NCBI RefSeq assembly: GCF_017498485.1
Contig: NZ_CP071795.1
Coordinates: 868,001 to 932,000 of the forward strand
DNA length: 64,000 nt
Direction: 5' to 3'
Source of the DNA: Polaribacter batillariae
GTDB taxonomy: Bacteria; Bacteroidota; Bacteroidia; Flavobacteriales; Flavobacteriaceae
Shown here: piece by piece, positions 39,077 through 48,390 of the stretch
How the letters are laid out: each line of letters begins with the position of its first letter
Numbering within the stretch: position 1 is the first letter of the stretch
Notes under the pieces: generated by a model
Databases searched by the model: none
What the model was told of the DNA's origin: nothing
What the model saw: only the letters and a program-made list of their open reading frames with translations
Translations under genes and position numbers: made by a program

Positions 39077-42000
39077 TTAAAAGGTTAAGTTTACACCTAT
39101 TGTTACCACTTTAGATTGTGGCAATGTAGAGGTAGCATGGTTTTGTAATGTATTTCTTTCAGGATCAAAATCTTTTAAAGAGGTAAATGTAAATAGGTTT
39201 TGCCCATTAACATAAATACGAGCTCCTGTTAAAAATGTTTTTTCTAATGTTTCTTCAGGAAAATTATAGGCTATTTGAATATTTTTAAGTCTAGCATATT
39301 TTATATTTTTCATCCAAAATGAGTTATACTTTCCTGAACGTTCAATAGAGTTACCATTATAACCTCTTCTATCTACCCATACTCTTGGTATTTTATTATT
39401 AGGATTTTCAGGTGTCCAAGCATCTAACCAGTAAGAACGTAAACCTGCAAATGGAAAAGGACCTGTTTCTCTAGATAAGTTCGCATAAGCATTACCTGTA
39501 CCTTGTAATAGTGCAGACAGTTCAAAGCCTTTATAATCCAAATTTAAGTTTACACCATAATACCATTCTGGATTTCTGTTACCTAATACAACTCGGTCAT
39601 CTAAATCAATTACACCATCTCCATTTTGGTCTGTATATTTTATATCTCCTGGTGCTGGGTTTCCAATAAATGAGTGATCTGGTCCATTATCTATTTCTTC
39701 TTGAGATTGAAAGACTCCTGCAAATTGGTGTCCATAAATAACATTTATTGGTTCTCCTCTAATCCACCAAATATTATCAGCTCGATCTATTTCAATACGG
39801 TCTGCATTATCTGCTAAATCTGGATTAATTGTTAGTATTTCATTTTTAACATTGGTAATATTACCTCCAATACTAAAACCAAATTCGCCTATTTTATGTC
39901 TATAGTTTAGAGAAGCTTCCCAACCTTTATTTTGCATAGAAGCTGCATTAAAGGTTGTCTGACCTGAAACACCAGATGTTAATGGATTGTCAATTTCAAC
40001 TAGAATATCTGTTGTTTTTCTTATAAAATAATCTGCTTCAAAAGTCAATTTATTCTTTAAAAACCTTGCATTAAAACCAATATTTGAATTTTCAGTTTCT
40101 TCCCATTTCAAATCTGGGTTTCCTAATTTAGTAATTGCGCCACCAGAATTATTTATATAGTCTTCGCCTAATTGGAACTCTGTTAAAAACCCAAACCTGT
40201 CACTTGGCTCACTTCCTAAAATACCCCAAGAACCTCTTATTTTAAAGAAGTTTAAAAAATGGTTTTCTCCCCAGAATTTTTCGTTGGATATAACCCATCC
40301 TGCAGAAAAACTAGGAAAACTTCCCCAACGATTATTTGCACCAAACCTAGAAGAACCGTCTCTTCTTAAATTTGCTTCTAATAAGTATTTACCATCAAAA
40401 ACATAATTAATTCTTCCGAAATAAGATATTAAGCTTGATTTATCGTTATTAATTCCATTTGTTACTTGTAAAGTACCATTTCCTAAAAAAATTAAATCTG
40501 TACTACCAAATTGAGTTTCCGTGATTTCTGAAAAATCTCTTGTTCTTGTTTGTCGATTGAAACCTAATAGAGCTTTAAAATCGTGTTTCCCAAAAGATTT
40601 ATCATAGTTTAATTGAAAGATATTTGTAAATTCTCGAACATTTTGATTTATTAAATTTAAAAGACTTCCTCTATTTCTAAATGCATTGCCATTTCCTAAA
40701 GGAGCTTCTGTTACTTGATCATGTGCTTGATATTCTTTTCTAGTTACAAGTGTTTGTAAATCATCTACATTTAAACCAAGCGTTGCTTTCGCTTTAAGAC
40801 CATCTAATATATTATATTCTAAAAAAACATTACTTATTAAGCTAGTTTCATCTAATTTCCCTTTTTCATTATCAATAATCCCTTGTAAATTGGGTCTATT
40901 TCTTTCAATTCCAAGAGACTGGTCTATATTAGCATAAAAACCAGATTCTGTAAGTAATGGAGTTATTGGATGACCAACAATCGCTGCGGAAAAAATTGTA
41001 CTTCCTTTTGAACTCGCACTTTTTATACTAAGATTATCTTTTGGGGTAAGATTTGCATCTTTAATGATGTATGATAATGAAGTTCCAAATTTAGTTTTTT
41101 CAGATAATTTTACATCTAAATTTATTCTTGTATTGTATCTTTTAAAGTTTTGGTTTCCTGCTAACCAGCCATCTTGATCTAAGTAACCTAAAGAAGCAAA
41201 ATAACTAACGTTTTCTGAACCTCCATTAACAGATATTTCATGACTTTGTATAGGAGCTGAGTTTCTAATTGCTATTTCTCTTCTATCTGTAGATGGTAGA
41301 TTAGCATAACGCTCTATATCAGCATCATCGAAATTAAAGTTTCGTCCACTATTAATTGCCGCTTGTCTGTAAACATTTAAATAGGTTCTATTGTCTATAA
41401 CCATGTCTGGTAAAACGGTTGGCTTAGAAAAGCCAGAATAGGTATTGTACTTAAAAACAGGGGCTTGATTATATTTTCCTCTCTTTGTAGTTATTAATAT
41501 TACTCCTTTTGCACCACGCGTACCATAAATAGAGGCAGCAGCAGCATCTTTTAATACACTAAAACTTGCAATGTCTGATGGTGATACATCGTTAATAGAG
41601 CCTTCTATTCCATCAATTAATACTAAAGGTGCAGAACTTTGATTTAAAGATCCAACTCCTCTGATTACAATATTAGATTCATCATTACCTGCTTCACCTG
41701 AACTAGTATTTACAAATACACCTGAAGTTAAACCCTGTAATGCTTGAGAAGCTTGACTAATAGGTCTATCTTTAATTTTGTCTGACTTAATTGTAGCTAC
41801 AGCTCCTGTTAAATTTATTTTTTTCTGGCTACCATAACCAACAACAACAATTTCATCTAATTGACCAGCATCTTCCTTTAAAATAATATTTAAGTTAGTC
41901 TTATTATTGGTAGAAACCTCTTGAGTTGCATATCCTAAATAAGAAATTAAAAGGATAGCATTCTCTTTTGCAACATTTATTGAGAATTTACCATCAAAAT

Positions 42001-42169
42001 CGGTTTCTGTTCCCTTTGTGGTTCCCTTTACAATTATTGTAGCCCCTATAAGAGGCACCTTATTATCATCAGTAACTGTACCTGTTACTGTTTTGTTTTG
42101 TGAAAAACTTTGAAGAAATAACAAACAAATTAGTGGAATAAGCAAATTTTTAAGTTTTTGTTTTAGCAT
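39077..42169 (-). CDS. SusC-like TonB-dependent transporter, no STN domain (pair 3)
   Basis: 1030 aa, about 105 shorter than the other two SusC proteins because there is no STN domain. The signal peptide (1-23, LLFLQSFSQ) runs straight into the carboxypeptidase-regulatory-like domain (about 27-105). The signature LDEIVVVGYGSQKKINLTG follows, then plug and barrel ending VTIGVNLTF. Regulation fits the missing STN: instead of ECF/FecR, a LacI-type gene diverges from it and two palindromes lie between. Import of oligosaccharide across the outer membrane is expected. Confidence 0.95.
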   Translation of the reverse strand: MLKQKLKNLLIPLICLLFLQSFSQNKTVTGTVTDDNKVPLIGATIIVKGTTKGTETDFDGKFSINVAKENAILLISYLGYATQEVSTNNKTNLNIILKEDAGQLDEIVVVGYGSQKKINLTGAVATIKSDKIKDRPISQASQALQGLTSGVFVNTSSGEAGNDESNIVIRGVGSLNQSSAPLVLIDGIEGSINDVSPSDIASFSVLKDAAAASIYGTRGAKGVILITTKRGKYNQAPVFKYNTYSGFSKPTVLPDMVIDNRTYLNVYRQAAINSGRNFNFDDADIERYANLPSTDRREIAIRNSAPIQSHEISVNGGSENVSYFASLGYLDQDGWLAGNQNFKRYNTRINLDVKLSEKTKFGTSLSYIIKDANLTPKDNLSIKSASSKGSTIFSAAIVGHPITPLLTESGFYANIDQSLGIERNRPNLQGIIDNEKGKLDETSLISNVFLEYNILDGLKAKATLGLNVDDLQTLVTRKEYQAHDQVTEAPLGNGNAFRNRGSLLNLINQNVREFTNIFQLNYDKSFGKHDFKALLGFNRQTRTRDFSEITETQFGSTDLIFLGNGTLQVTNGINNDKSSLISYFGRINYVFDGKYLLEANLRRDGSSRFGANNRWGSFPSFSAGWVISNEKFWGENHFLNFFKIRGSWGILGSEPSDRFGFLTEFQLGEDYINNSGGAITKLGNPDLKWEETENSNIGFNARFLKNKLTFEADYFIRKTTDILVEIDNPLTSGVSGQTTFNAASMQNKGWEASLNYRHKIGEFGFSIGGNITNVKNEILTINPDLADNADRIEIDRADNIWWIRGEPINVIYGHQFAGVFQSQEEIDNGPDHSFIGNPAPGDIKYTDQNGDGVIDLDDRVVLGNRNPEWYYGVNLNLDYKGFELSALLQGTGNAYANLSRETGPFPFAGLRSYWLDAWTPENPNNKIPRVWVDRRGYNGNSIERSGKYNSFWMKNIKYARLKNIQIAYNFPEETLEKTFLTGARIYVNGQNLFTFTSLKDFDPERNTLQNHATSTLPQSKVVTIGVNLTF

Positions 42170-42223
42170 AAGAATAAGTTTTAGTGATCATTTTAAATTG
42201 TGGTTAAATAAAATCCATATCGA

Positions 42224-42247
42224 AAAATCGTGTGCGCACACGATTTT
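42224..42247. promoter_or_regulatory. Probable LacI-family operator O1 (24-bp palindrome)
   Basis: A perfect 24-bp palindrome centred between 42235 and 42236, core CGTGTGCGCACACG flanked by AAAAT/ATTTT. It falls in the predicted 5' leader of the susC transcript, 55 nt upstream of the susC ATG. It shares the core GTGTGCGCACAC with the site at 42293-42310. A central CG step is the normal form of LacI/GalR operators. Confidence 0.85.
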
Positions 42248-42277
42248 AATGTAAAAAAAATATCTACTTAAATTAAA

Positions 42278-42310
42278 CAAAGTAAAATATATTTTGTGTG
42301 CGCACACAAA
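42278..42310 (-). promoter_or_regulatory. Predicted -33/-7 promoter of the third susC
   Basis: On the minus strand, TTTG (42307-42310), a 21-nt spacer, then TTACTTTG (42278-42285), one mismatch from the flavobacterial -7 consensus TAnnTTTG. The start site would be near 42271, about 100 nt before the ATG. The -33 element is inside operator O2. Confidence 0.55.
42293..42310. promoter_or_regulatory. Probable LacI-family operator O2 (18-bp palindrome)
   Basis: A perfect palindrome TTTGTGTGC/GCACACAAA centred between 42301 and 42302. Its centre is 66 bp from that of O1, about six helical turns, suitable for looping by a tetramer or cooperative dimers. It covers the predicted susC -33 element, so binding should repress susC and may also affect the divergent regulator gene. 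Confidence 0.85.
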
Positions 42311-42422
42311 TATAAATAAATATTTAAAACAAAACATTTTTTTGTTAAAAAAAACAAAAAAATATGCACAAAAATTATTATAGAATGATATTTTTATCTT
42401 TACATTTATAAAAACACAGAAT

Positions 42423-43487
42423 TTGAAAACCATAAAAGAAATTGCTGAAGCGGCAAATGTATCTACTGGAACAGTTGACAGAGTTATACATAATAGACCT
42501 GGAGTTTCTCCTAAAACAAGAGAGAGAGTAAAAGCCGTATTAGATAAGTATAATTTTCAAAAAAATATTATTGCGAGTACATTAGCTTTTAAAAAGGAAC
42601 TCACTATTGCAACCTTAATACCCTTTTCTAATTCTTCTAAAGAGTTTTGGAATGAACCCAAAAGAGGCATTATCGTTGCTTCCAACGAAATACAAAAATA
42701 TGGAGTAGATACAAAACATTATTATTTCAATCAATTTAGTCCAGAAAGCTTTATCGAATCATTTAATAAAATTTTAGATTTAAACCCTAATGCAGTACTT
42801 ATATCTCCAATATTTTATAAAACTACTATCAAATTAATTAAAGAACTAGAAACAAAAAACATCCCGTATATATTTATAAATACAGATATTGCATTACAAC
42901 AGAATATTTCATTTATAGGACAGAATTCATATCAAAGTGGATTTTTATCAGGAAAAATTTTAAGTCAAGTTTTATCAGAAGAAAAAACAATATTAATTGT
43001 TAGATCTAGAAAAAATATTGATAGTCATCAGGCAATCGATTCACGTATTAAGGGCTTTATTGACTATAATCAATTACATACCCCTTCTAGGAATATAAAA
43101 CACCTAACTATAGAAAGTTTTGCAACTAATGAAATAAAAAGGAAGCTTACAAATGAATTTCTTTGCAATAATTTAATCAAAGGTATTTTTGTACCCTCTA
43201 GCTATGCATATAAAATTGCTAATGTTTTATGTAATTTAAATTTAAAAAGTATAAAATTGTTAGGTTATGATGTTCATAAATTAAACATTGATTATTTAAA
43301 TCATGAAATAATAGACTTTTTAATTGAACAGGAACCTTTTGAGCAAGGTTACAAAGGAGTCAAAATTCTTTTCGAGTATTTGTTATTTAAAAAGAAACCG
43401 AATAGAACATACAACTCTCCAATAAATATTATTGTAAAAGAAAATATAGAATTTGTAGAAAATCATTCTGAAAATGTATTAAATTAA
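42423..43487 (+). CDS. LacI-family transcriptional regulator
   Basis: 354 aa from a TTG start at 42423. The start is chosen because the DNA-binding helix-turn-helix begins at once: TIKEIAEAANVSTGTVDRVI, then NRPGVSPKTRERVKAVLDKY. The rest is a periplasmic-binding-protein-like sensor domain (about 62-340) with LTIATLIPF, IPYIFINTDI and FEQGYKGVKILFEY. This sensor resembles those that bind sugars. It diverges from the susC-susD pair. Two near-identical palindromes in the intervening 253 bp are its likely operators, so it probably represses susCD until a sugar or uronate product binds. It may also control itself. Confidence 0.93.
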   Translation: MKTIKEIAEAANVSTGTVDRVIHNRPGVSPKTRERVKAVLDKYNFQKNIIASTLAFKKELTIATLIPFSNSSKEFWNEPKRGIIVASNEIQKYGVDTKHYYFNQFSPESFIESFNKILDLNPNAVLISPIFYKTTIKLIKELETKNIPYIFINTDIALQQNISFIGQNSYQSGFLSGKILSQVLSEEKTILIVRSRKNIDSHQAIDSRIKGFIDYNQLHTPSRNIKHLTIESFATNEIKRKLTNEFLCNNLIKGIFVPSSYAYKIANVLCNLNLKSIKLLGYDVHKLNIDYLNHEIIDFLIEQEPFEQGYKGVKILFEYLLFKKKPNRTYNSPINIIVKENIEFVENHSENVLN

Positions 43488-43840
43488 GTTGCTCAACTAC
43501 TTTCTAGTGGTTGAAATTACATTAAGAAATTTAAAATATTAGAAAAGATAAAGAAATGATTTTGAGAAAAAAAGTTAGTGGTGTAAGAAATATTGAAATG
43601 AATCACTATAATGTTTTTCACTAGATGTTGGGTTAATGTGTAAACTAATTGGGAGCCATAATTTGTAAACAAACATTTTCATCAAATCTAGTCGTCTTTA
43701 ATTAAACATTCATTCAAGACAAAAGTCAAATCAACTATTTCAATTACAGTGTTTTAAGTATTTATCCGGTTCACACTTTTTGTGTTTTACAACTGTGAAC
43801 CGAATTAAGTCATATTAATTCAATTCTATATGATATCCCT
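43488..43840. other. 353-bp spacer, nothing recognisable
   Basis: The sequence is AT-rich with stops in all frames. No gene, tRNA or clear repeat was seen between the end of the LacI gene and the tRNA terminator. Confidence 0.6.
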
Positions 43841-43882
43841 AAAAACAAAAAAACCTTGTAAATCATACGATTAACAAGGTTT
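43841..43882 (-). terminator. Terminator of the tRNA-Ser/tRNA-Pro transcript
   Basis: A 14-bp stem with one mismatch (43851-43864 with 43869-43882, arm AAACCTTGT...) and a 4-nt loop, followed on the minus strand by TTTTGTTTTT. It starts 26 nt after the tRNA-Pro 3' end. Confidence 0.85.
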
Positions 43883-43907
43883 TAGTTTTTGTTTGTATTC
43901 ATTTTTG

Positions 43908-43982
43908 TCGGGGTGGCAGGATTCGAACCTGCGACCTCCTGCTCCCAAAGCAGGCGCGATGACCGGGCTACGCTACACCCCG
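43908..43982 (-). tRNA. trnP-TGG: tRNA-Pro (anticodon TGG)
   Basis: Cloverleaf is complete: acceptor CGGGGTG/CACCCCG, discriminator A, anticodon stem CTGCT/AGCAG around loop with TGG, and T-arm GCAGG TTCGAAT CCTGC. No CCA is encoded. It is the second gene of a two-tRNA transcript with tRNA-Ser, 18 nt apart. Confidence 0.97.
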
Positions 43983-44000
43983 AAAATGTAAAAAAAATTG

Positions 44001-44084
44001 CGGAGAGACAGGGACTCGAACCCTGGCGACAGTTACCCGTCGACAGATTAGCAATCTGCTCCATTACCACTCTGGCACCTCTCC
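44001..44084 (-). tRNA. trnS-GCT: tRNA-Ser (anticodon GCT)
   Basis: 84 nt with the long variable arm of a class II tRNA (GTCGACGGGTAACTGTCGC region). Acceptor GGAGAGG pairs with TCTCTCC (one G-U) with discriminator G. The anticodon arm is CAGAT TGCTAAT CTG with GCT, and the T-loop is TTCGAGT. First gene of the tRNA transcript. Confidence 0.97.
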
Positions 44085-44125
44085 TATTTTATTTAGAACT
44101 TAGCACTTCTTTAAAAATGCGAGTG

Positions 44126-44156
44126 CAAATGTAATATTAGATTTACAATTTAACAA
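44126..44156 (-). promoter_or_regulatory. Promoter of the tRNA operon (TTG-N20-TACATTTG)
   Basis: On the minus strand, TTG (44154-44156), 20-nt spacer, then TACATTTG (44126-44133), a perfect match to the Bacteroidota -7 consensus TAnnTTTG. It lies 42 nt before the tRNA-Ser 5' end. Confidence 0.8.
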
Positions 44157-44184
44157 GATGTTTTTAAGTTTTTTTCTTTTTTAT

Positions 44185-46248
44185 TTATTCAGGATATTCT
44201 ACTCTTAAATGATAAATATTCATAAGCTTTTTCTTAATTACTTTTTTAATAGTTTCTATCTCTTTTAAAGTAATGTCTGAGTTTATAAATTGGTTATCTG
44301 CCATTTGTTTATCAGTAATTTTGTCGATTAAACTACTTATAGATTGTGCTGTTGGTTTTCCTAAACTTTTCGATGCTGCTTCTGCAGCATCGCACATCAT
44401 TAAAATGGCGGTTTCTTTTGAAAAAGGCAAAGGTCCTTGGTATTGAAATTTTTTAACATCAACCTTAATATCTGGATTTTGTTCTTGTTCCTTCACATAA
44501 AAATAATACGTTGTACTTGTTCCATGGTGCGTTCTAATAAAATCTATAATTCTATCTGGAATGTTATATTTTTTAGCTACTTCTACTCCTTTTATTACAT
44601 GATCTGTAATTATCTTAGCACTGTCTCTTGGCGATAAATCGTTATGTGGGTTTACTCCTGTTGTTTGGTTTTCAATAAAATACATCGGGTTTACAATCTT
44701 ACCAACATCGTGGTATAATGCACCTGTTCTTACCAACATAGAATTTGCTCCGATTTCGTTAGCAGCTGCCTCCGCTAAATTAGCAACCTGCATAGAGTGC
44801 TGGAAAGTTCCTGGAGCTTTTTCGTTTAATTCTCGAAGCAATTTAGAATTTGTATTGGAAAGTTCTAACAAGGTAACATCAGAAACTAAACCAAATACTT
44901 TTTCGTACATATAGATTAAAATTATTGCTAAAAACGATAAAAGTCCGTTGGCAGCGAATAGCATAAAATAATCTAAATTTATTTGAGAAGCATTGCCTTC
45001 TTTAATGATAGAAAATGCCAAATAAGTAATCATGTAAATGAGAGTAATTTGTGCTACCGAAATAAATAAATTAGCTCTCTTGTAAAGCTCCGAAACTGTT
45101 AAAATGGTAACAATACCTGCAATAATATGTAGGTATATAAACTCGAAACTATTGGGTACAATATACCCTAATAATAATACTGTTAAAACATGTGTAAAAA
45201 GCCCTAAACGTGCATCAAAAAAAGCTTTAAGAACTATTGGCAGTACACTTAACGGAACAATATATAAATAATCTGGATTGTATTTTATAACTAATGTTTG
45301 TACAAAAATCATTAAAAACACATTAAAGAATATAAATGTAACTGTATTGTTATTATTATAAATTTCGAGTCTATATTTTTTCAAGAATAATAACAACATT
45401 AGCATCGCCAATGCAACTAAAATAGTATAGCCAAAAATAATCCAATTGTAATTAGAATCTGTCCAAACTTTAGATTCAGATTCGCTTTTTAAAGAATTTA
45501 GCATCTCTAATTTTTTCCCTTCAACAATACCTCCTTTTAAAATAATTAACTCTCCTGCAGAAACTTTTCCTTTTGTGTAGGTAATATTTTTAATTTCTGT
45601 ATCTATAATTTTATTGGTAAAATCTGAATCGTAAAAAACATTGGGTTTTATAATTTCTGATAAAATATCCAATACCCTAATTTGCTCTTTAGAGTAGGGC
45701 TCTGTACCTAAATTCTTTTTGATAATATTTAAAACTTCTGAAGAATTGTATAAGTTTTTAAACAACACATCTTCAACAACATTATTCTTTCGAATGGCAA
45801 CCAATTCGTTTTGGTTTGAAACTTTATCTTGACTAATAACTTCTAAAAAACCTGTTTTATAAACCTCTTCAATGGCATTTAACCCACTATTTTTTAGCTT
45901 ATTAATTTCTCTTACAGACAAAGAATCGCTTTCTCGAAACAAAACCATTCTTTTATTAAAAGCATCTTTTACTTCATTAATAATATTCGAATCGAAATTA
46001 AAATACAACTTCGCGTTTACCTCTATTTCTTTCTTTTCAATTGCTATTTCTTCTTCCGATTTTTGAATTGCAAAATCGAATGGCGCATATAAATTATCGT
46101 ATTTCCATAATTGTCCATTGCTATAATCGTACTTAAACTGCCCTCCTTTTGGAAATAAATACACGATTGCAATTGTTGTAAGTAAGAATAAGATTACTTT
46201 ATAAATAATCGTGTTATTTTGATATAATTTATTGACTAAGTTGTTCAT
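44185..46248 (-). CDS. 7TM HD-domain phosphohydrolase (PgpH-like, probable cyclic-di-AMP phosphodiesterase)
   Basis: 687 aa. One N-terminal membrane helix (about 16-33) is followed by a large extracytoplasmic domain (about 35-265, 7TMR-HDED type). A seven-helix membrane block spans about 266-450. The cytoplasmic HD domain starts at about 478: TFQHSMQVANLAEAAANEIG with His484, then LYHDVGKI with the HD pair at 513-514, and later IRTHHGT. PgpH proteins of this architecture hydrolyse cyclic di-AMP and are widespread in Flavobacteriia. It is divergent from the thiolase gene. It lies in housekeeping surroundings and is unrelated to the glycan loci. Confidence 0.9.
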   Translation of the reverse strand: MNNLVNKLYQNNTIIYKVILFLLTTIAIVYLFPKGGQFKYDYSNGQLWKYDNLYAPFDFAIQKSEEEIAIEKKEIEVNAKLYFNFDSNIINEVKDAFNKRMVLFRESDSLSVREINKLKNSGLNAIEEVYKTGFLEVISQDKVSNQNELVAIRKNNVVEDVLFKNLYNSSEVLNIIKKNLGTEPYSKEQIRVLDILSEIIKPNVFYDSDFTNKIIDTEIKNITYTKGKVSAGELIILKGGIVEGKKLEMLNSLKSESESKVWTDSNYNWIIFGYTILVALAMLMLLLFLKKYRLEIYNNNNTVTFIFFNVFLMIFVQTLVIKYNPDYLYIVPLSVLPIVLKAFFDARLGLFTHVLTVLLLGYIVPNSFEFIYLHIIAGIVTILTVSELYKRANLFISVAQITLIYMITYLAFSIIKEGNASQINLDYFMLFAANGLLSFLAIILIYMYEKVFGLVSDVTLLELSNTNSKLLRELNEKAPGTFQHSMQVANLAEAAANEIGANSMLVRTGALYHDVGKIVNPMYFIENQTTGVNPHNDLSPRDSAKIITDHVIKGVEVAKKYNIPDRIIDFIRTHHGTSTTYYFYVKEQEQNPDIKVDVKKFQYQGPLPFSKETAILMMCDAAEAASKSLGKPTAQSISSLIDKITDKQMADNQFINSDITLKEIETIKKVIKKKLMNIYHLRVEYPE

Positions 46249-46267
46249 ATGAATTCTCTTCGAACAA

Positions 46268-46275
46268 CAAACTTA
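46268..46275 (-). promoter_or_regulatory. Possible -7 element for the HD phosphohydrolase gene
   Basis: TAAGTTTG on the minus strand matches TAnnTTTG exactly and lies 20 nt before the ATG, but no TTG sits at the usual distance upstream. Weak support. Confidence 0.3.
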
Positions 46276-46385
46276 CTGTAAAATATTTTAGATGGAAAAT
46301 TCAATGTATAGAATCGAAGAAAAATTGATTAAAAATGGTTAATTTAGCACTGTAAATTTTACACGAACAAAACTTAAATAATATT

Positions 46386-47561
46386 ATGAAAGAAGTCGTA
46401 ATTGTATCGGTTGCAAGAACACCAATTGGAAGCTTTATGGGGAGTTTATCTACAATTCCTGCCACAAAACTAGGGGCTTTTGCTATTAAAGGCGCTTTAG
46501 AAAAAATTAATTTAGCGCCTAATTTAGTTCAAGAAGTTTTTATGGGAAATGTAGTTTCTGCTGGTTTGGGGCAAGCCCCTGCAAGACAAGCAGCAATTTA
46601 TGCAGGAATTCCAGACACAGTGCCTTGTACAACCGTTAACAAAGTATGTGCTTCTGGAATGAAATCTATTATGTTAGCTGCACAAACTATTGCACTAGGA
46701 GATGCAAATATTGTTGTTGCTGGTGGTATGGAAAATATGAGTTCGATTCCTCATTATCAACAAGCAAGAAATGGCGTTAAATTTGGGGCGATTACGATGG
46801 AAGATGGAATGCAAAAAGATGGCTTGGTAGATGCCTACGAAAATGTTGCAATGGGGGTTTGTGCAGATGCTTGTGCTACAGAATATCGTTTTTCTAGAGA
46901 AGAACAAGATGCCTATGCGATACAATCTTACCAAAGGTCTTCAAATGCCTGGAGCGAAGGAAAATATGCCGATGAAGTTATACCTGTAGAAGTTCCTCAA
47001 AGACGTGGAGAACCAATTGTTTTTTCGGAAGACGAAGAGTACAAAAACGTAAAAATGGAGAAAATTCCTGCATTAAGAGCTGCTTTTACAAAAGAAGGAA
47101 CAGTTACTGCTGCAAATGCTTCTACAATTAACGATGGCGGAGCTGCATTGGTTTTAATGTCTGCAGAAAAAGCAAAAGAATTAAACATTACTCCGTTGGC
47201 TAAAATAAAAAGTTATGCAGATGCTGCCCACGAACCAAAATGGTTTACCACTGCACCTGCAAAAGCACTTCCAAAAGCATTGGCAAAAGCAAATCTTTCG
47301 ATAGATGATGTAGATTATTTCGAATTAAACGAAGCGTTTTCTGTTGTTGGTTTGGCAAACATGAAAATTTTAGGAATTACAGACGATAAAGTAAACGTAA
47401 ATGGTGGGGCTGTTTCTTTAGGCCACCCATTAGGAGTTTCTGGAGCAAGAATTGTAATTGCTTTAACATCTATCTTAAAACAAAACAATGCCAAAATTGG
47501 TGCTGCTGCAATTTGTAATGGTGGTGGTGGTGCAAGTGCATTAATTATTGAAAGAATTTAA
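46386..47561 (+). CDS. Acetyl-CoA C-acyltransferase (thiolase)
   Basis: 391 aa, the usual thiolase length. VVIVSVARTPIGSFMGSLS opens the protein. Nucleophilic Cys88 is in VNKVCASGMKSI; NEAFSVVG and GGAVSLGHPLGVSGAR carry the catalytic histidines; CNGGGGASA near the end holds the second cysteine. It joins or splits acyl-CoAs (acetoacetyl-CoA synthesis or beta-oxidation). The sequence alone does not separate the degradative and biosynthetic classes. The peptidase gene follows after 3 nt, probably in the same transcript. Confidence 0.95.
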   Translation: MKEVVIVSVARTPIGSFMGSLSTIPATKLGAFAIKGALEKINLAPNLVQEVFMGNVVSAGLGQAPARQAAIYAGIPDTVPCTTVNKVCASGMKSIMLAAQTIALGDANIVVAGGMENMSSIPHYQQARNGVKFGAITMEDGMQKDGLVDAYENVAMGVCADACATEYRFSREEQDAYAIQSYQRSSNAWSEGKYADEVIPVEVPQRRGEPIVFSEDEEYKNVKMEKIPALRAAFTKEGTVTAANASTINDGGAALVLMSAEKAKELNITPLAKIKSYADAAHEPKWFTTAPAKALPKALAKANLSIDDVDYFELNEAFSVVGLANMKILGITDDKVNVNGGAVSLGHPLGVSGARIVIALTSILKQNNAKIGAAAICNGGGGASALIIERI

Positions 47562-47564
47562 ACT

Positions 47565-48344
47565 TTGAGCGTTTTATTTGGTATTTGTAATTTAAGCATT
47601 GTTGCTGTAAGAGCAGAAGCATCTGACATTTCTGAAATGACGAGCCAGCTTTTGTTTGGTGAGCATTTCCAAGTTATTGAAAAACAAAAACATTGGAGTA
47701 AAATTCGATTGAATTTCGATAATTTTGAAGGTTTTATAGACAATAAACAGTACCAAATAATTACCGAAGAATTTTATACCGAAGTTTGTAATGAAATCCC
47801 CAAATATTCTGGAGAAATTTTAGACTTTGTTACTAACACAAATAACGAGCTAACAACCATACCCATTGGCTGTAATTTGCCTTTATTTAAAGATGGAAAA
47901 TTAAAATTAGGAACCACTGTTTTTTCTTATGAAAACAGTATTTTTTCTGGTAAGAAACTAAAAAGCGAAATTTTAAAAACAGCTTTTACTTTTTTAAATA
48001 CTCCTTTTCTTTGGGGAGGAAAAACTCCATTTGGTATCGATTGTTCTGGTTTTACACAAATGGTTTACAAACTTTGCGGATACAAGTTATACAGAAATGC
48101 AAAAGAACAAGCTACACAAGGTGAGGTTTTAAGCTTTATTGAAGAAAGTGAGCCAGGAGATTTGGCTTTTTTTGACAATGAAGAAGGCGAAATTATACAT
48201 GTTGGAATTATTTTAAATGATTACAAAATCATTCACGCACATGGAAAAGTTAGAATCGACACTTTAGACCATAGTGGTATTTTTAATATCGATTTACAAA
48301 AACACACACATAAGCTAAGAGTTATAAAAAAAATAATGTCTTGA
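47565..48344 (+). CDS. NlpC/P60 (C40) peptidase with SH3-like domain
   Basis: 259 aa from a TTG start at 47565, 3 nt after the thiolase stop. This start keeps the conserved opening FGICNLSIVAVRAEASDISE. An SH3-like part (about 10-65) is followed by a second SH3-like stretch and the NlpC/P60 domain (about 135-259) with catalytic Cys160 (FGIDCSGF), His212 (IIHVGI) and His224 (KIIHAHG). No signal peptide is visible. It cleaves peptidoglycan stem peptides (gamma-D-Glu to diamino acid bond in the family) and might act on recycled muropeptides in the cytoplasm. Confidence 0.9.
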   Translation: MSVLFGICNLSIVAVRAEASDISEMTSQLLFGEHFQVIEKQKHWSKIRLNFDNFEGFIDNKQYQIITEEFYTEVCNEIPKYSGEILDFVTNTNNELTTIPIGCNLPLFKDGKLKLGTTVFSYENSIFSGKKLKSEILKTAFTFLNTPFLWGGKTPFGIDCSGFTQMVYKLCGYKLYRNAKEQATQGEVLSFIEESEPGDLAFFDNEEGEIIHVGIILNDYKIIHAHGKVRIDTLDHSGIFNIDLQKHTHKLRVIKKIMS

Positions 48345-48390
48345 AATAAGAAAATTACACCAGTTATTGTTTGAATTTACAGGAAAAGAA

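Noticed and set aside
43889..44134. Plus-strand protein reading VAGFEPATSCSQSRRD and so on across 43889-44134
   Set aside because: This is the well-known false protein made by translating tRNA-Pro and tRNA-Ser genes; both cloverleaves are complete on the minus strand.
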